64,000 bases of DNA from assembly GCA_900316665.1 (NCBI GenBank), contig ONDV01000007.1, forward strand, positions 19,028 to 83,027. Direction: 5' to 3'. The notes below the pieces were generated by a model that saw nothing but the letters and a program-made list of their open reading frames with translations, was not told the DNA's origin and made no database searches. This document shows positions 18,529 through 27,686 of this stretch, piece by piece. The DNA is from an uncultured Lachnospiraceae bacterium. GTDB taxonomy: Bacteria > Bacillota > Clostridia > Lachnospirales > Lachnospiraceae. Numbering within the stretch: position 1 is the stretch's first letter; every line of letters starts with the position of its first letter. A program made the translations under genes and the position numbers.

Positions 18529-20043
18529 ATGGCATCACGCGTATTTGATTTCAGCGACGAAGACAAAAAGATAGAAGCAAAAGACAGGGCGGTTTTAGAT
18601 CCCAGCAAGGGGATGGCAACGGGAACGATAGAACAGACTTCCCATATGATCACGCCTGAACATCCCATGTTTGTCTTATATGATGAGGGTCGGACTCTGG
18701 TACATCATACCAGCGGGAAATTCATTAAATCAGACCGGGGAGTAGTATTAGAGTATGGGAAATCATCTGACCAGCTTTATGCTGCTGTATCTTCGGTAGA
18801 TAAGAGGTTTGTGGATTTTGTAAACTGGATGGGGGAGACTCATTGTGATGTAAGACTTTCAGGAACTCATACCGGGCTTGGATACGCGGTCACGAAGTGC
18901 AGGGCAGTGGATTCAACGGGTAGAGCCAGGCTGAAAAGCGCTGATGAATTCATGCAGACTGTTATAGAGAGACTGACAGAGAGCGATATTCCGGAGGATG
19001 AACCGGAGGAGGATGATGAGAATGACTCCGATTCCGTTTATATGTCTGATATGACATCTATCCAGAATTTCATGAAGGCTGCCGGAAAGACCCTGCCTGA
19101 AAATATCAGGAAATGGGCATACAGGAACATTGAGCTTACCTCACTTACTTCAATAAGTCCTGATGAAAGGCGCCATGCCAGGAGGGCTCTTTCCATAATG
19201 CTTAATATTCACTGGCATTCAAGTCATTTTGAATCAATAGATCCGGTACGCGCCAGAAAAATTCTCGATGAAGAGCTTTTCGGCATGGACAGAGTGAAGC
19301 AGAGGATAATTGAAACCATTATACAGATCAACAGGACTCATACTCTCCCGGCATATGGCCTGCTTCTGGCCGGTCCCGCAGGAGTCGGAAAATCGCAGAT
19401 AGCATATGCCGTGGCAAAGATTCTCGGCCTTCCCTGGACATCTCTTGATATGTCATCGATCCGCGATGCGGAAGCGCTTACGGGAAGCCCCAGAGTATAT
19501 GCAAATGCAAAGCCGGGAAGAATCATGGAAGCCTATCAGAGAGCAGGTTCTTCAAATCTGGTATTTATTATCAATGAACTCGATAAGGCAGATCAGGGAT
19601 CGCAGGGCGCAAATCCTGCTGATGCGCTTCTGACGCTTCTTGATAATCTGGGATTTACAGACAATTATATCGAATGCATGGTTCCGACCGGCGGAGTATA
19701 TCCTATTGCAACTGCCAATGATAAATCACGTATTTCAGAACCTCTTATGACGAGGTTCGCTTTAATAGATATTCCGGATTACACTCCGGAAGAGAAGAAG
19801 GAGATATTCCTCCGTTTCTCGTTCCCGAAAGTGCTGAAACGCATGAGCATGACAGAAAGTGAATGCAGAATTACGGATGACGGAGCCAGGGCAGTCATAG
19901 AAAGATACAGGTCAGAGCCCGGAGTCAGGGATCTGGAACAGGCAGCCGAACATATAGCGGCAAATGCACTTTTCCATATAGAGTCCGAGAAGAAAAAAAG
20001 TGTGACTTATGACAGAGCTGATGTGCTTCGGCTTCTTGATTGA
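18529..20043 (+). CDS. Lon-like AAA+ ATPase without protease domain
   Basis: 504 residues. The AAA+ module (about 245-504) is very like that of Lon: ILDEELFGMDRVKQRIIE, Walker A GPAGVGKS (about 282-289), TGSPRVYANAKPGRI, sensor IATAND, arginine finger TRF, and SEPGVRDLEQ. The Walker B reads FIINELDK, so the Asp normally before the catalytic Glu is Asn349. The N-terminal 200 residues are unlike the Lon N-domain, with an acidic stretch near 160-170. The chain stops at the end of the AAA+ lid, where Lon would continue into its Ser-Lys protease. GGAGG precedes the ATG; a GTG three bases earlier is less likely. Confidence 0.8.
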   Translation: MASRVFDFSDEDKKIEAKDRAVLDPSKGMATGTIEQTSHMITPEHPMFVLYDEGRTLVHHTSGKFIKSDRGVVLEYGKSSDQLYAAVSSVDKRFVDFVNWMGETHCDVRLSGTHTGLGYAVTKCRAVDSTGRARLKSADEFMQTVIERLTESDIPEDEPEEDDENDSDSVYMSDMTSIQNFMKAAGKTLPENIRKWAYRNIELTSLTSISPDERRHARRALSIMLNIHWHSSHFESIDPVRARKILDEELFGMDRVKQRIIETIIQINRTHTLPAYGLLLAGPAGVGKSQIAYAVAKILGLPWTSLDMSSIRDAEALTGSPRVYANAKPGRIMEAYQRAGSSNLVFIINELDKADQGSQGANPADALLTLLDNLGFTDNYIECMVPTGGVYPIATANDKSRISEPLMTRFALIDIPDYTPEEKKEIFLRFSFPKVLKRMSMTESECRITDDGARAVIERYRSEPGVRDLEQAAEHIAANALFHIESEKKKSVTYDRADVLRLLD

Positions 20044-20133
20044 TAACATTGGGTTAGATTATCTTTTCTGTTTGTGATAAAATTAATCCATTATGTCAGG
20101 CTGATTTTTTATGCGTATTCCAGGGAGGTATAT

Positions 20134-21231
20134 ATGGAATCCAAAAAGAAGATAATATTGACAGGCGACCGTCCTACCGGAAAGCTTCATATAGGGCATT
20201 ACGCAGGCTCTCTTAAGAGACGTGTGGAACTGCAGAATTCCGGTGAGTATGATGAGATAAATATTCTGATCGCTGATGATCAGGCACTTACAGACAACTG
20301 GGATAATCCGGCGAAAATAAGAGAAAATATGATAGAAGTCGCGCTTGATTATCTGTCCGTAGGAATAGATCCTGATAAGGCGACAATATGTGTTCAGTCA
20401 GGCATACCTGCTCTTCATGCTCTGACTTTTTATTATATGAATCTTGTCACCACGGCAAGGCTTTCGAGAAATCCTACGGTAAAGTCGGAGATGCAGCAGA
20501 AGGGATTTGATTCCGAAGGACTTCCGGCGGGTTTTTTCACATATCCTGTTTCCCAGACAGCTGATATTACGGCATTCAATGCTACTACAGTTCCCGCCGG
20601 TGAAGATCAGGAACCCATGATCGAGCAGGCAAGAGAGATTGTCAGGAAATTTAATTCCACATACGGCGATGTTCTTGTCGAACCTGAGATCCTTCTTCCG
20701 AAAGAAAAAGCCCAGCTCCGTCTGCCTGGTACTGACGGCTCTGCCAAGATGTCAAAATCACTCGGAAATTGCATATATCTTTCCGATGATAAAAAAAGCG
20801 TACATGACAAGGTCATGAAGATGTATACAGATCCGGAGCATATAAATATCGCAGATCCCGGACATATAGAAGGAAATACGGTATTTACTTATCTTGACGC
20901 TTTCTCATGCGAAGACCAGTTCAAAGAATATCTGCCTGAGTATTCATGTCTCGAAGAGATGAAGGAGCATTATAAAAAGGGCGGACTTGGAGATGTGAAA
21001 TGCAAGAAATTTCTGATCAAAGTCCTTGAAGATTTCCTGTCGCCCATCCGTGAAAGACGTGCTGAATGGCAGAAGAAGATACCGGAAGTCTATGACATAC
21101 TTTCTTCCGGTACCCGTCATGCTGCCGATGAGACTGACGAGACGCTTTCTAAAGTCAGGGAAGCCATGAAGATAGATTATTTCAAGGATGACAGCATAAT
21201 ATCAGAATGGAATTCATTCATTAATAAATAA
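20134..21231 (+). CDS. trpS: Tryptophanyl-tRNA synthetase
   Basis: 365 residues, class I synthetase that charges tRNA-Trp. The HIGH motif is GKLHIGHYAGSL (about 13-24) and the KMSKS motif is SAKMSKSLGN. GGGAGG stands before the ATG; an in-frame upstream start would add 20 residues without a ribosome-binding site. The 90-base leader is too short for a T-box and shows none. The element copy 2 begins directly after the stop codon. Confidence 0.95.
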   Translation: MESKKKIILTGDRPTGKLHIGHYAGSLKRRVELQNSGEYDEINILIADDQALTDNWDNPAKIRENMIEVALDYLSVGIDPDKATICVQSGIPALHALTFYYMNLVTTARLSRNPTVKSEMQQKGFDSEGLPAGFFTYPVSQTADITAFNATTVPAGEDQEPMIEQAREIVRKFNSTYGDVLVEPEILLPKEKAQLRLPGTDGSAKMSKSLGNCIYLSDDKKSVHDKVMKMYTDPEHINIADPGHIEGNTVFTYLDAFSCEDQFKEYLPEYSCLEEMKEHYKKGGLGDVKCKKFLIKVLEDFLSPIRERRAEWQKKIPEVYDILSSGTRHAADETDETLSKVREAMKIDYFKDDSIISEWNSFINK

Positions 21232-21232
21232 T

Positions 21233-21582
21233 TAAAACTTCCCGCATAAATAAATAGAAGTTTCGTTGCAAGGATTCATTGAAGCTTGCTTACGGATGCA
21301 CAGATGGTGGCGAACATTGTGTTTTTCGTCGTGAGCGAGCACGCTAGCTGCGGCTCGGTTGACAATCGTTCAAGCAGAAATGCTTCCTTGTAGCATATTG
21401 CAACTGCAATAATTTAATTCAAGCATTTCTGCGCGCTTTTGTCAGAGAGCCGCTAAAAAGCGCGTGCGAGCAAACAGAAAAACACAACTTGTGTCTGTAA
21501 GCAAAAAGCGAATGAATCCTTGCAACGAAGATGATCTATGTAACATCACTTTGTGATTTTACATTAAATGTGGGAAGTTTTA
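21233..21582 (+). repeat. Inverted-repeat (MITE-like or structured RNA) element, copy 2
   Basis: 350 bp, same family and orientation as copy 1, starting 2 bases after the trpS stop. Ends are TAAAACTTCCC and GGGAAGTTTTA. CGTTGCAAGGATTCATT (21264-21280) pairs perfectly with 21511-21527, and TTGCTTAC (21286-21293) with GTAAGCAA (21497-21504). The centre holds an extra hairpin, GCAGAAATGCTT with AAGCATTTCTGC (12 bp, around 21375-21432), absent from copy 1. The small TGTAACATCAC hairpin lies at the right end here (21539-21563) but at the left end in copy 1. Confidence 0.85.
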
Positions 21583-21590
21583 TTGAGTAA

Positions 21591-21619
21591 AAAAATCCAC
21601 GGCAGAGCCGTGGATTTTT
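21591..21619. terminator. Bidirectional terminator
   Basis: AAAAATCCACGGC, loop AGA, GCCGTGGATTTTT: a perfect 13-bp stem with A-tract and T-tract, able to act on both strands. It closes the DUF4364 gene on the minus strand and could also stop read-through from trpS and element copy 2. Confidence 0.85.
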
Positions 21620-21626
21620 GATTTTC

Positions 21627-22142
21627 TTATTGTATCAGAATATCAAGAAGAGAAGCATAGACTTCCTCGTAACGTACTTTCCAGTTGTAGCAGAAGGATT
21701 CGGCCTCTTCCCGGCTTGATACATGCACGTTCATATCCATTATTTCATTTTCATTATTTTTAAGACTGAGGTGGACTGTATATCCGCCGCCCGTTGCTCT
21801 GTCGTATGAAGACAGGACATTATTTCTTGTCTTTATTTCTATGCCGTTTCTCGCCAGATAATTTCTGATGTCACGCTCTATAGCCGGAGTGATCCGGTCA
21901 GAAAGAAGGTTAAGAGTTTTTCTGCCCTCAGAGGTCGGAGAAAAAAGAGTCAGATTATGGCTCTTTTCTCCTATTATCAGCTTTTGTTCTTCCATGGAGT
22001 GAATGATCTCCTGAGAAGTAAAAAATCCTGTGTAGTTATTATCCTGAAAAAAGTCAGTAATCTGTGTGTTCGAAAGAGGCATTCCTGCCATAGTCAGTAA
22101 TTTCAGGACAGTCATCTTGTAAATCAAATCAGGTTCTGCCAT
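21627..22142 (-). CDS. DUF4364-family protein
   Basis: 171 residues. The N-terminal part (YKMTVLKLLTMAGMPLSNTQITDFF then TSQEIIHSMEEQKLI) resembles a winged helix and matches DUF4364, a family common in Clostridia and thought to be regulatory. The rest is mixed alpha/beta. It begins 8 bases after the malic enzyme gene and is presumably co-transcribed with it. The target is unknown. Confidence 0.75.
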   Translation of the reverse strand: MAEPDLIYKMTVLKLLTMAGMPLSNTQITDFFQDNNYTGFFTSQEIIHSMEEQKLIIGEKSHNLTLFSPTSEGRKTLNLLSDRITPAIERDIRNYLARNGIEIKTRNNVLSSYDRATGGGYTVHLSLKNNENEIMDMNVHVSSREEAESFCYNWKVRYEEVYASLLDILIQ

Positions 22143-22150
22143 ATAGAAAT

Positions 22151-23305
22151 TTATCTCCTGATATTATCGCAGACGGCCTTTGCCACAACATCAGCCACAC
22201 GAGGATCAAAAGCTTCCGGCATGATGTTGTCTTCATTCAGTTCATCATCACTAACCAGTCCCGCAATGGCGTTTGCGGCTGCAAGCTTCATTTCTTCAGT
22301 AATCTCGCGGGCATGACCTTCGAGTGCTCCCTTGAATATACCGGGGAATGCAACCACGTTGTTTATCTGATTGGGGAAGTCAGACCTTCCGGTTCCTACT
22401 ACCCTTGCTCCGGCAGCTTTTGCAATATCCGGCATGATTTCCGGTGTGGGATTTGCCATGGCAAAGATAATCGCATCCTTATTCATGGAACGGACCATAT
22501 CAGAAGATACAATTCCAGGCGCGGACACGCCAACGAAAATATCAGCACCCTTCAGGGCATCAGAAAGCGTGCCGGTCTTTTGGTCAGGGTTTGTGACGTC
22601 CATCATCTTTTGCTGCATCCAGTTAAGGTCCGGAGATGATTTTGAGAGAATTCCGGATTTATCGCACATTGTGATATAAGGAAAACCATAGCGGAGAAGA
22701 AGCTTTGTGATGGCTACGCCTGCCGAACCTGCGCCGTTAACTACTATCTTTACATTTTCCTTTTTTTTGCCGGTCACTTTCAGCGCATTTATTATTCCTG
22801 AGAGTACTACAATAGCAGTACCATGCTGGTCATCGTGAAAAACGGGGATGTCAAGCGTCTTTTTCAGTCTCTCCTCTATTTCAAAGCATCTGGGAGCTGA
22901 AATATCCTCAAGATTAATTCCGCCGAATGTCGGGGCAATCGCGGTCACGGCAGCTACGATCTCGTCAGGATCCTGAGTAGACAGGCAGATGGGGAAGGCA
23001 TTTACATTTCCAAACTCTTTGAAAAGTACGCATTTTCCTTCCATGACAGGCATGGCGGCAAGCGGTCCTATGTTGCCAAGCCCAAGCACTGCAGAACCAT
23101 CGGAAACTACAGCTACCGTATTGGCTTTCAAAGTATAATCATAAGCCATTTTAGGATCTGATTCTATTACCCGGCATGGAGCCGCCACTCCCGGTGTATA
23201 TGCAACTGACAGGTCATGTCTGTTTTTGACATGGGATTTTGGTACCGTATCGATTTTGCCATTCCATTTCTTATGCGCCTCAAGCGCTTCTTCATCAATT
23301 GTCAT
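22151..23305 (-). CDS. NAD(P)-dependent malic enzyme
   Basis: 384 residues, the short bacterial form without a phosphotransacetylase tail. It oxidatively decarboxylates malate to pyruvate. Conserved blocks are the Tyr-containing SVAYTPGVAAPC, the Lys of YTLKANTVAVVSDG, the metal-binding NLEDISAPRCFEIE and HDDQHGTAIV, and the nucleotide-binding NGAGSAGVAITKLL. GGAGG stands before the ATG. DUF4364 follows in the same direction. Confidence 0.94.
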   Translation of the reverse strand: MTIDEEALEAHKKWNGKIDTVPKSHVKNRHDLSVAYTPGVAAPCRVIESDPKMAYDYTLKANTVAVVSDGSAVLGLGNIGPLAAMPVMEGKCVLFKEFGNVNAFPICLSTQDPDEIVAAVTAIAPTFGGINLEDISAPRCFEIEERLKKTLDIPVFHDDQHGTAIVVLSGIINALKVTGKKKENVKIVVNGAGSAGVAITKLLLRYGFPYITMCDKSGILSKSSPDLNWMQQKMMDVTNPDQKTGTLSDALKGADIFVGVSAPGIVSSDMVRSMNKDAIIFAMANPTPEIMPDIAKAAGARVVGTGRSDFPNQINNVVAFPGIFKGALEGHAREITEEMKLAAANAIAGLVSDDELNEDNIMPEAFDPRVADVVAKAVCDNIRR

Positions 23306-23408
23306 TTGAAGACCTCCTTAATTGTCAAGCCGTTAATACTATATCATAAATGAGTGGCGGAAGGGACTTTGATATCAGAATCATTTTTTGGAATTTTTTA
23401 TTTTATTC

Positions 23409-23437
23409 TTTTCAATTTAAATTTTATGTTTTATAAT
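23409..23437 (+). promoter_or_regulatory. Candidate rho promoter
   Basis: Perfect -10 TATAAT (23432-23437) with a weak -35 TTTTCA (23409-23414) and a 17-base spacer. It leaves a leader of about 115 bases before the rho start, long enough for autoregulation, though no specific site was identified. Confidence 0.45.
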
Positions 23438-23560
23438 AAATTTGATCTATTCAGGAGAATACATTCATATCATTCAGAATAATCACAGGTCTCTTATTAT
23501 TTCCTGTTTTTTCTTAAAGAATTGTATTTTCATCATTTCAATAATTTTTAAGGGGTATCT

Positions 23561-25321
23561 ATGGAAGACACTAAAGAAAAATACCTGAAAACTCCTGTGC
23601 TTGAGCTTAAGGAAATCGCGAAAAATCGTGGAGTCAAGCAATATTACAGGTATAAAAAGTCTGAACTCGCAAAGATTCTGTCAGAGCTTGATGCCAATGG
23701 AGAAACTGTCTCAACTGATGAAATAACAGCATCAGGAGGGAAAAAAGATTCAGCAGACGAGAAAAAAGATTCAGCAGACGAGAAAAAAGATTCAGCAGAC
23801 GAGAAAAAAGAAGCTGATGTTGTTGAAAAGCCAAAGAAAAAACGCGGACGTCCCAAAAAAATAAGGACAGAGGAAGATACAGAGAAAAAGCCACGCAGAA
23901 AATATAAAAAGAGAGCCGGAAAGAAATCCGATGCCTCTGAAAATGAGAATAAAATATCTGCAGGATCATCAGCTGCAGAAAATAAGCAGCCGGATCCCGA
24001 AAAAAATTCAAATAATATTTCAACCGATGTTTCAAATCAGAATACTGAAAATGTAAATGAAGATGGAGAAAACGGACTGCCGGCAGCTGCCGGCAGGGAC
24101 GAACTTCGTGAACCTGCAGAGAGTCTTGCATTTGATAACAGACCTGTTATTGAAGAAAATAAAGAAGTCAGGGAGAGAAAATTTCACGATGGCAGAGAGT
24201 GCGTAGGGATCCTTGAAGTAATGCAGGAAGGATTCGGTTTCATCAGATCTGATAATTATATGCCGGGTGAAAATGATATCTATGTTTCTCACTCACAGAT
24301 AAGAAAATTCAATCTGAAGACCGGAGACATGATAACCGGAGTTACCAGAAAGAATAATTCAAGTGATAAATACGGAGCCCTTTTATTTATTTCCGATGTA
24401 AACGGATGCGCTCCGGAGGATATGAGGTACAGGACTCCTTTCGAGGATATGGTGCCGGTATTTCCGGATGAGAGGATAAGACTGGAAATTCCCGGTGGAC
24501 CTGTGGCGACCAGGATAGTTGATCTTTTTTCGCCGATAGGCAAGGGACAGAGAGGTATGATCGTCTCTCAGCCTAAGGCCGGCAAGACCACTCTTTTAAA
24601 GCAGATAGCAAAATCCGTAAAAACCACTCATCCGGAGATCCATATAATAGTGCTTCTTATAGATGAAAGACCTGAGGAAGTAACTGATATGAAAGAGCAG
24701 ATCGAGGGCGACAATGTTGAAGTGATTTATTCTACTTTTGACGAGCTGCCGGAGCATCATAAGAGAGTATCGGAGATGGCTATAGAGAGAGCTAAGCGTC
24801 TTGTTGAACAGGGCAGGGATGTAATGATCCTACTTGATTCCATCACCAGACTGTCCAGAGCTTATAACCTCACCGTACCGCCAAGCGGAAAGACTCTTTC
24901 AGGAGGACTCGATCCAATGGCTCTTCATATGCCGAAGAGATTTTTCGGAGCTGCCAGAAATATCAGAAACGGCGGAAGCCTTACTATCCTTGCCACGGCT
25001 CTCGTAAATACCGGATCCAAAATGGATGATGTGGTTTATGAGGAATTCAAGGGTACCGGCAATATGGAGCTCGTGCTTGACAGGAAGCTTTCTGAAAAGC
25101 GCGTATTCCCCGCTATCGATCTTGTGCAGTCAGGCACCAGAAGGGACGATCTGCTTCTTAACGATGACGAGATGGCGGCTATGGAGATTATTCACAGAAG
25201 CCTCAATGGAATGAAGCGGGACGAGGCCACCGAGGATGTCCTTAATACCATGATGAGGACCAGGAGCAATGAGGAATTTGTAAAGCTCCTTTTAAGAAGC
25301 AAAAAGCCGATCGAGATTTGA
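23561..25321 (+). CDS. rho: Transcription termination factor Rho with long charged insertion
   Basis: 586 residues against about 420 for E. coli Rho. The Rho N-terminal helical domain (about 1-45) is followed by an insert of about 160 residues rich in Lys, Glu, Asp, Ser and Asn. The insert has three exact KKDSADE repeats and an AT-hook-like KKRGRPKK. Then come the RNA-binding cold-shock-like domain ([16 protein letters not shown], about 220) and the hexameric helicase with P-loop [11 protein letters not shown] (about 336-346), [13 protein letters not shown] and [20 protein letters not shown]. Inserts at this place occur in Rho of several Clostridia and Actinobacteria. AAGGGG precedes the ATG. 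Confidence 0.95.
   Translation: MEDTKEKYLKTPVLELKEIAKNRGVKQYYRYKKSELAKILSELDANGETVSTDEITASGGKKDSADEKKDSADEKKDSADEKKEADVVEKPKKKRGRPKKIRTEEDTEKKPRRKYKKRAGKKSDASENENKISAGSSAAENKQPDPEKNSNNISTDVSNQNTENVNEDGENGLPAAAGRDELREPAESLAFDNRPVIEENKEVRERKFHDGRECVGILEVMQEGFGFIRSDNYMPGENDIYVSHSQIRKFNLKTGDMITGVTRKNNSSDKYGALLFISDVNGCAPEDMRYRTPFEDMVPVFPDERIRLEIPGGPVATRIVDLFSPIGKGQRGMIVSQPKAGKTTLLKQIAKSVKTTHPEIHIIVLLIDERPEEVTDMKEQIEGDNVEVIYSTFDELPEHHKRVSEMAIERAKRLVEQGRDVMILLDSITRLSRAYNLTVPPSGKTLSGGLDPMALHMPKRFFGAARNIRNGGSLTILATALVNTGSKMDDVVYEEFKGTGNMELVLDRKLSEKRVFPAIDLVQSGTRRDDLLLNDDEMAAMEIIHRSLNGMKRDEATEDVLNTMMRTRSNEEFVKLLLRSKKPIEI
23741..23803 (+). repeat. Three exact 21-bp tandem repeats inside rho
   Basis: Unit AAAAAAGATTCAGCAGACGA plus G repeated three times without a mismatch, coding KKDSADE three times in the Rho insertion (about residues 61-81). 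Exact identity suggests recent copy-number change by slippage. Confidence 0.9.
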
Positions 25322-25331
25322 GAGTTTTTTC

Positions 25332-25360
25332 TTGCATAGTATGATACATTATGTTATATT
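25332..25360 (+). promoter_or_regulatory. rpmE promoter
   Basis: -35 TTGCAT (25332-25337), 17-base spacer, -10 TATATT (25355-25360), between rho and rpmE. The leader before the rpmE start is about 60 bases. Confidence 0.6.
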
Positions 25361-25429
25361 AGATTAGCTGTTTTCGGGATGTGACAGCATAGCAACAGAA
25401 TTTACTTTTTATAAGAAGAGGTGAAAGTC

Positions 25430-25636
25430 ATGCGCAAGGGTATTCATCCGGATTATTATCAGGCAACAGTTACATGCAACTGCGGCAATACATTTGTTAC
25501 CGGATCAACCAAGGAAAACATCCACGTTGAAGTTTGCTCAAAGTGCCATCCGTTCTACACAGGACAGCAGAAGTCCAATAAGGCACGCGGTCGTATCGAG
25601 CAGTTCAATAAGAAGTACGGCATCAGCAACGACTGA
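25430..25636 (+). CDS. rpmE: 50S ribosomal protein L31
   Basis: 68 residues. The start [20 protein letters not shown] and the [13 protein letters not shown] block are typical. The Cys pairs (CNC and CSKC) mark the zinc-binding (C+) form, which in other Firmicutes is exchanged for a Cys-free form when zinc is scarce. AGAGGTG stands before the ATG. It is bounded by its own promoter and terminator. Confidence 0.96.
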   Translation: MRKGIHPDYYQATVTCNCGNTFVTGSTKENIHVEVCSKCHPFYTGQQKSNKARGRIEQFNKKYGISND

Positions 25637-25661
25637 TAGATCGATACATACATGGATGGAC

Positions 25662-25691
25662 AGAGCTGAGATTTTTCTCAGCTCTTTTTTT
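25662..25691 (+). terminator. Rho-independent terminator after rpmE
   Basis: AGAGCTGAG and CTCAGCTCT around a short T-rich loop, followed by a run of T. It separates rpmE from prmC. Confidence 0.88.
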
Positions 25692-25735
25692 AACTGATGA
25701 AGACACATACTGCAGGTTTTCTTGGGGTTTGTATT

Positions 25736-26596
25736 ATGTCGTATACATATATTGATCTTTATAATATGGGTAGAAAGAAACTGAAATTCATAGGAGATGA
25801 CAGCGCATTTGATGCACGGGAACTTCTTCTGTTTGCTGCCGATATACCACTTAATAAATATATTGCCCTTGCCGGACAAGAAGCTCCATACTCTGTCTGT
25901 GAAAAATATAAAGAACTTATTAAGAAGAGATCCGAAAGGGTTCCTCTCCAGCAGCTGATGGGCAGATGCGATTTTTTCGGATATGAATTTAAAATAAACG
26001 AAGATGTTCTTATTCCAAGAATTGATACCGAGACAGTAATTGAGACCTGCCTTGATGCAGCAGAGAAAAGCGGGAAAAATCATTTAAAAATTCTTGACCT
26101 TTGTACAGGAAGCGGCTGCATCGGAATAACTCTTTTTCTTGAATTAAAGAAAATGGGAATAGAGCCGGATCTTACGCTTTCAGATATTTCTGAAAAAGCG
26201 CTTATAGTAGCAAAAGAGAACGCTTCCCATCTGGGAGTGGATGCGAAGATTGAAAAGAGTGATCTCTTTTGTTCCTTGAACGGCTCATATGATATGATTG
26301 TATCGAATCCTCCCTATATAAAATCAGACGAGATAGAAGGTCTTATGCCGGAGGTATTCAGGCATGAGCCGCATCTGGCTCTGGACGGTGGAGCTGACGG
26401 ACTTCTTTTTTACAGAAAAATATTTAAAGATATAGGCTCTTATCTTGTTCATGGAGGAGTTTTTATAACGGAGATAGGATATGATGAGGGTGAGAGTTTA
26501 ATTAAACTTTATAAGAATAACGGCTTTTCGGATGTGAAAATAATAAAGGATCTTTCCGGGAATGACCGTGTGGCTTTTGGAAAGGCGGACAGATAA
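25736..26596 (+). CDS. prmC: Peptide chain release factor N5-glutamine methyltransferase
   Basis: 286 residues. It methylates the Gln of the GGQ motif in release factors, and here it lies directly before prfA. The helical N-domain has [21 protein letters not shown]; the SAM site is [12 protein letters not shown]; the catalytic motif is [11 protein letters not shown]. The start MSYTYID was chosen; an in-frame ATG at 25697 lies right on the upstream terminator and has no ribosome-binding site. Confidence 0.94.
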   Translation: MSYTYIDLYNMGRKKLKFIGDDSAFDARELLLFAADIPLNKYIALAGQEAPYSVCEKYKELIKKRSERVPLQQLMGRCDFFGYEFKINEDVLIPRIDTETVIETCLDAAEKSGKNHLKILDLCTGSGCIGITLFLELKKMGIEPDLTLSDISEKALIVAKENASHLGVDAKIEKSDLFCSLNGSYDMIVSNPPYIKSDEIEGLMPEVFRHEPHLALDGGADGLLFYRKIFKDIGSYLVHGGVFITEIGYDEGESLIKLYKNNGFSDVKIIKDLSGNDRVAFGKADR

Positions 26597-26597
26597 A

Positions 26598-27674
26598 ATG
26601 TTTGAACAGCTTGAAGAGGCAGTAATGAGATCTGAAGAGATAGTCCGCGAGATGAGCGACAGGGAAGTGGCTAATGATTCTGAGCGGCTGAAAGCTCTCC
26701 TCCGGGAGCAGGCTGAGATCATGCCTGTCGTAGACTGCTACAGGGAATACAAAAAAGCGAGTGACGCCATTGAGGAAAATATGGAGCTTCTCAGGGATGA
26801 AAATGACCCTGAGATGAGGCAGATGATAAAAGAGGATCTTCAGGAGGAAAAGAATCTGAAGGAAAAGAAGGCGCATGATTTAAAAGTTCTTCTCCTGCCT
26901 AAAGATCCGAATGACAACAGAAATGTGATCATGGAGATAAGATCAGGCGCAGGTGGCGATGAGGCGGCTCTGTTTGCTTCTGAGATTTACAGGATGTACT
27001 GCCATTTCATTGATAGAAAAGGCTGGAAAATGTCAGTCATGGAATCTGAACTTACCGGTCTTGGTGGAATTAAAAAGATCAATTTCTGTGTGGAAGGCAA
27101 GGGGGCTTATTCCATACTTAAATATGAGTCCGGAGTCCACAGAGTCCAGAGAGTGCCGCAGACTGAATCAGGAGGCAGGATACATACTTCTACCTGCACT
27201 GTGGCTGTCATGCCTGAGGCTGAGGATGTGGACATAGTTATTAATGAGAAAGATATAAGGATAGATGTTATGAGAGCATCCGGCAACGGAGGCCAGTGCG
27301 TAAATACGACGGATTCCGCGATCAGGCTTACCCACTATCCGACAGGAATCGTCATCTATTCACAGACTGAGAAATCCCAGATCCAGAATAAGGAAAAGGC
27401 CTTCAATCTCCTTCGCACCAAGCTCTATGATCTGGAGCTTCAGAAGAGGCAGAAGGAAGCCTCTGACGAGCGCCTGTCTCAGATAGGCACAGGTGACAGG
27501 TCGGAGAAAATAAGGACATATAATTTTCCTCAGGGCAGGGTGACCGATCACAGAATAAATCTTACCATATATCAGCTCGACCGTTTTCTGGACGGAGATC
27601 TGGAGATGATACTCGATCCTTTGATTGCTGCTGATCAGGAGAAGAAACTTCTTCGCATGAATGAAGAAAAATAA
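26598..27674 (+). CDS. prfA: Peptide chain release factor 1
   Basis: 358 residues. RF1 ends translation at UAA and UAG. The GGQ motif lies in [20 protein letters not shown], preceded by the RF1-type block [22 protein letters not shown]. The Cys after GGQ, where many bacteria have His, is common in Clostridia to my knowledge. It starts 1 base after the prmC stop with a GGAAAGGCGG stretch upstream. Confidence 0.96.
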   Translation: MFEQLEEAVMRSEEIVREMSDREVANDSERLKALLREQAEIMPVVDCYREYKKASDAIEENMELLRDENDPEMRQMIKEDLQEEKNLKEKKAHDLKVLLLPKDPNDNRNVIMEIRSGAGGDEAALFASEIYRMYCHFIDRKGWKMSVMESELTGLGGIKKINFCVEGKGAYSILKYESGVHRVQRVPQTESGGRIHTSTCTVAVMPEAEDVDIVINEKDIRIDVMRASGNGGQCVNTTDSAIRLTHYPTGIVIYSQTEKSQIQNKEKAFNLLRTKLYDLELQKRQKEASDERLSQIGTGDRSEKIRTYNFPQGRVTDHRINLTIYQLDRFLDGDLEMILDPLIAADQEKKLLRMNEEK

Positions 27675-27686
27675 AGGAGGCTCTTT

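Noticed and set aside
20044..20133. T-box leader before trpS, and likewise before glnS, argS and gltX
   Set aside because: The leaders are short or absent, and no T-box core (the GGTGG...ACC bulge region) or specifier stem is visible.
23741..23803. CRISPR-like direct repeats
   Set aside because: The three repeats are contiguous, in frame and code for KKDSADE in Rho; there are no spacers.
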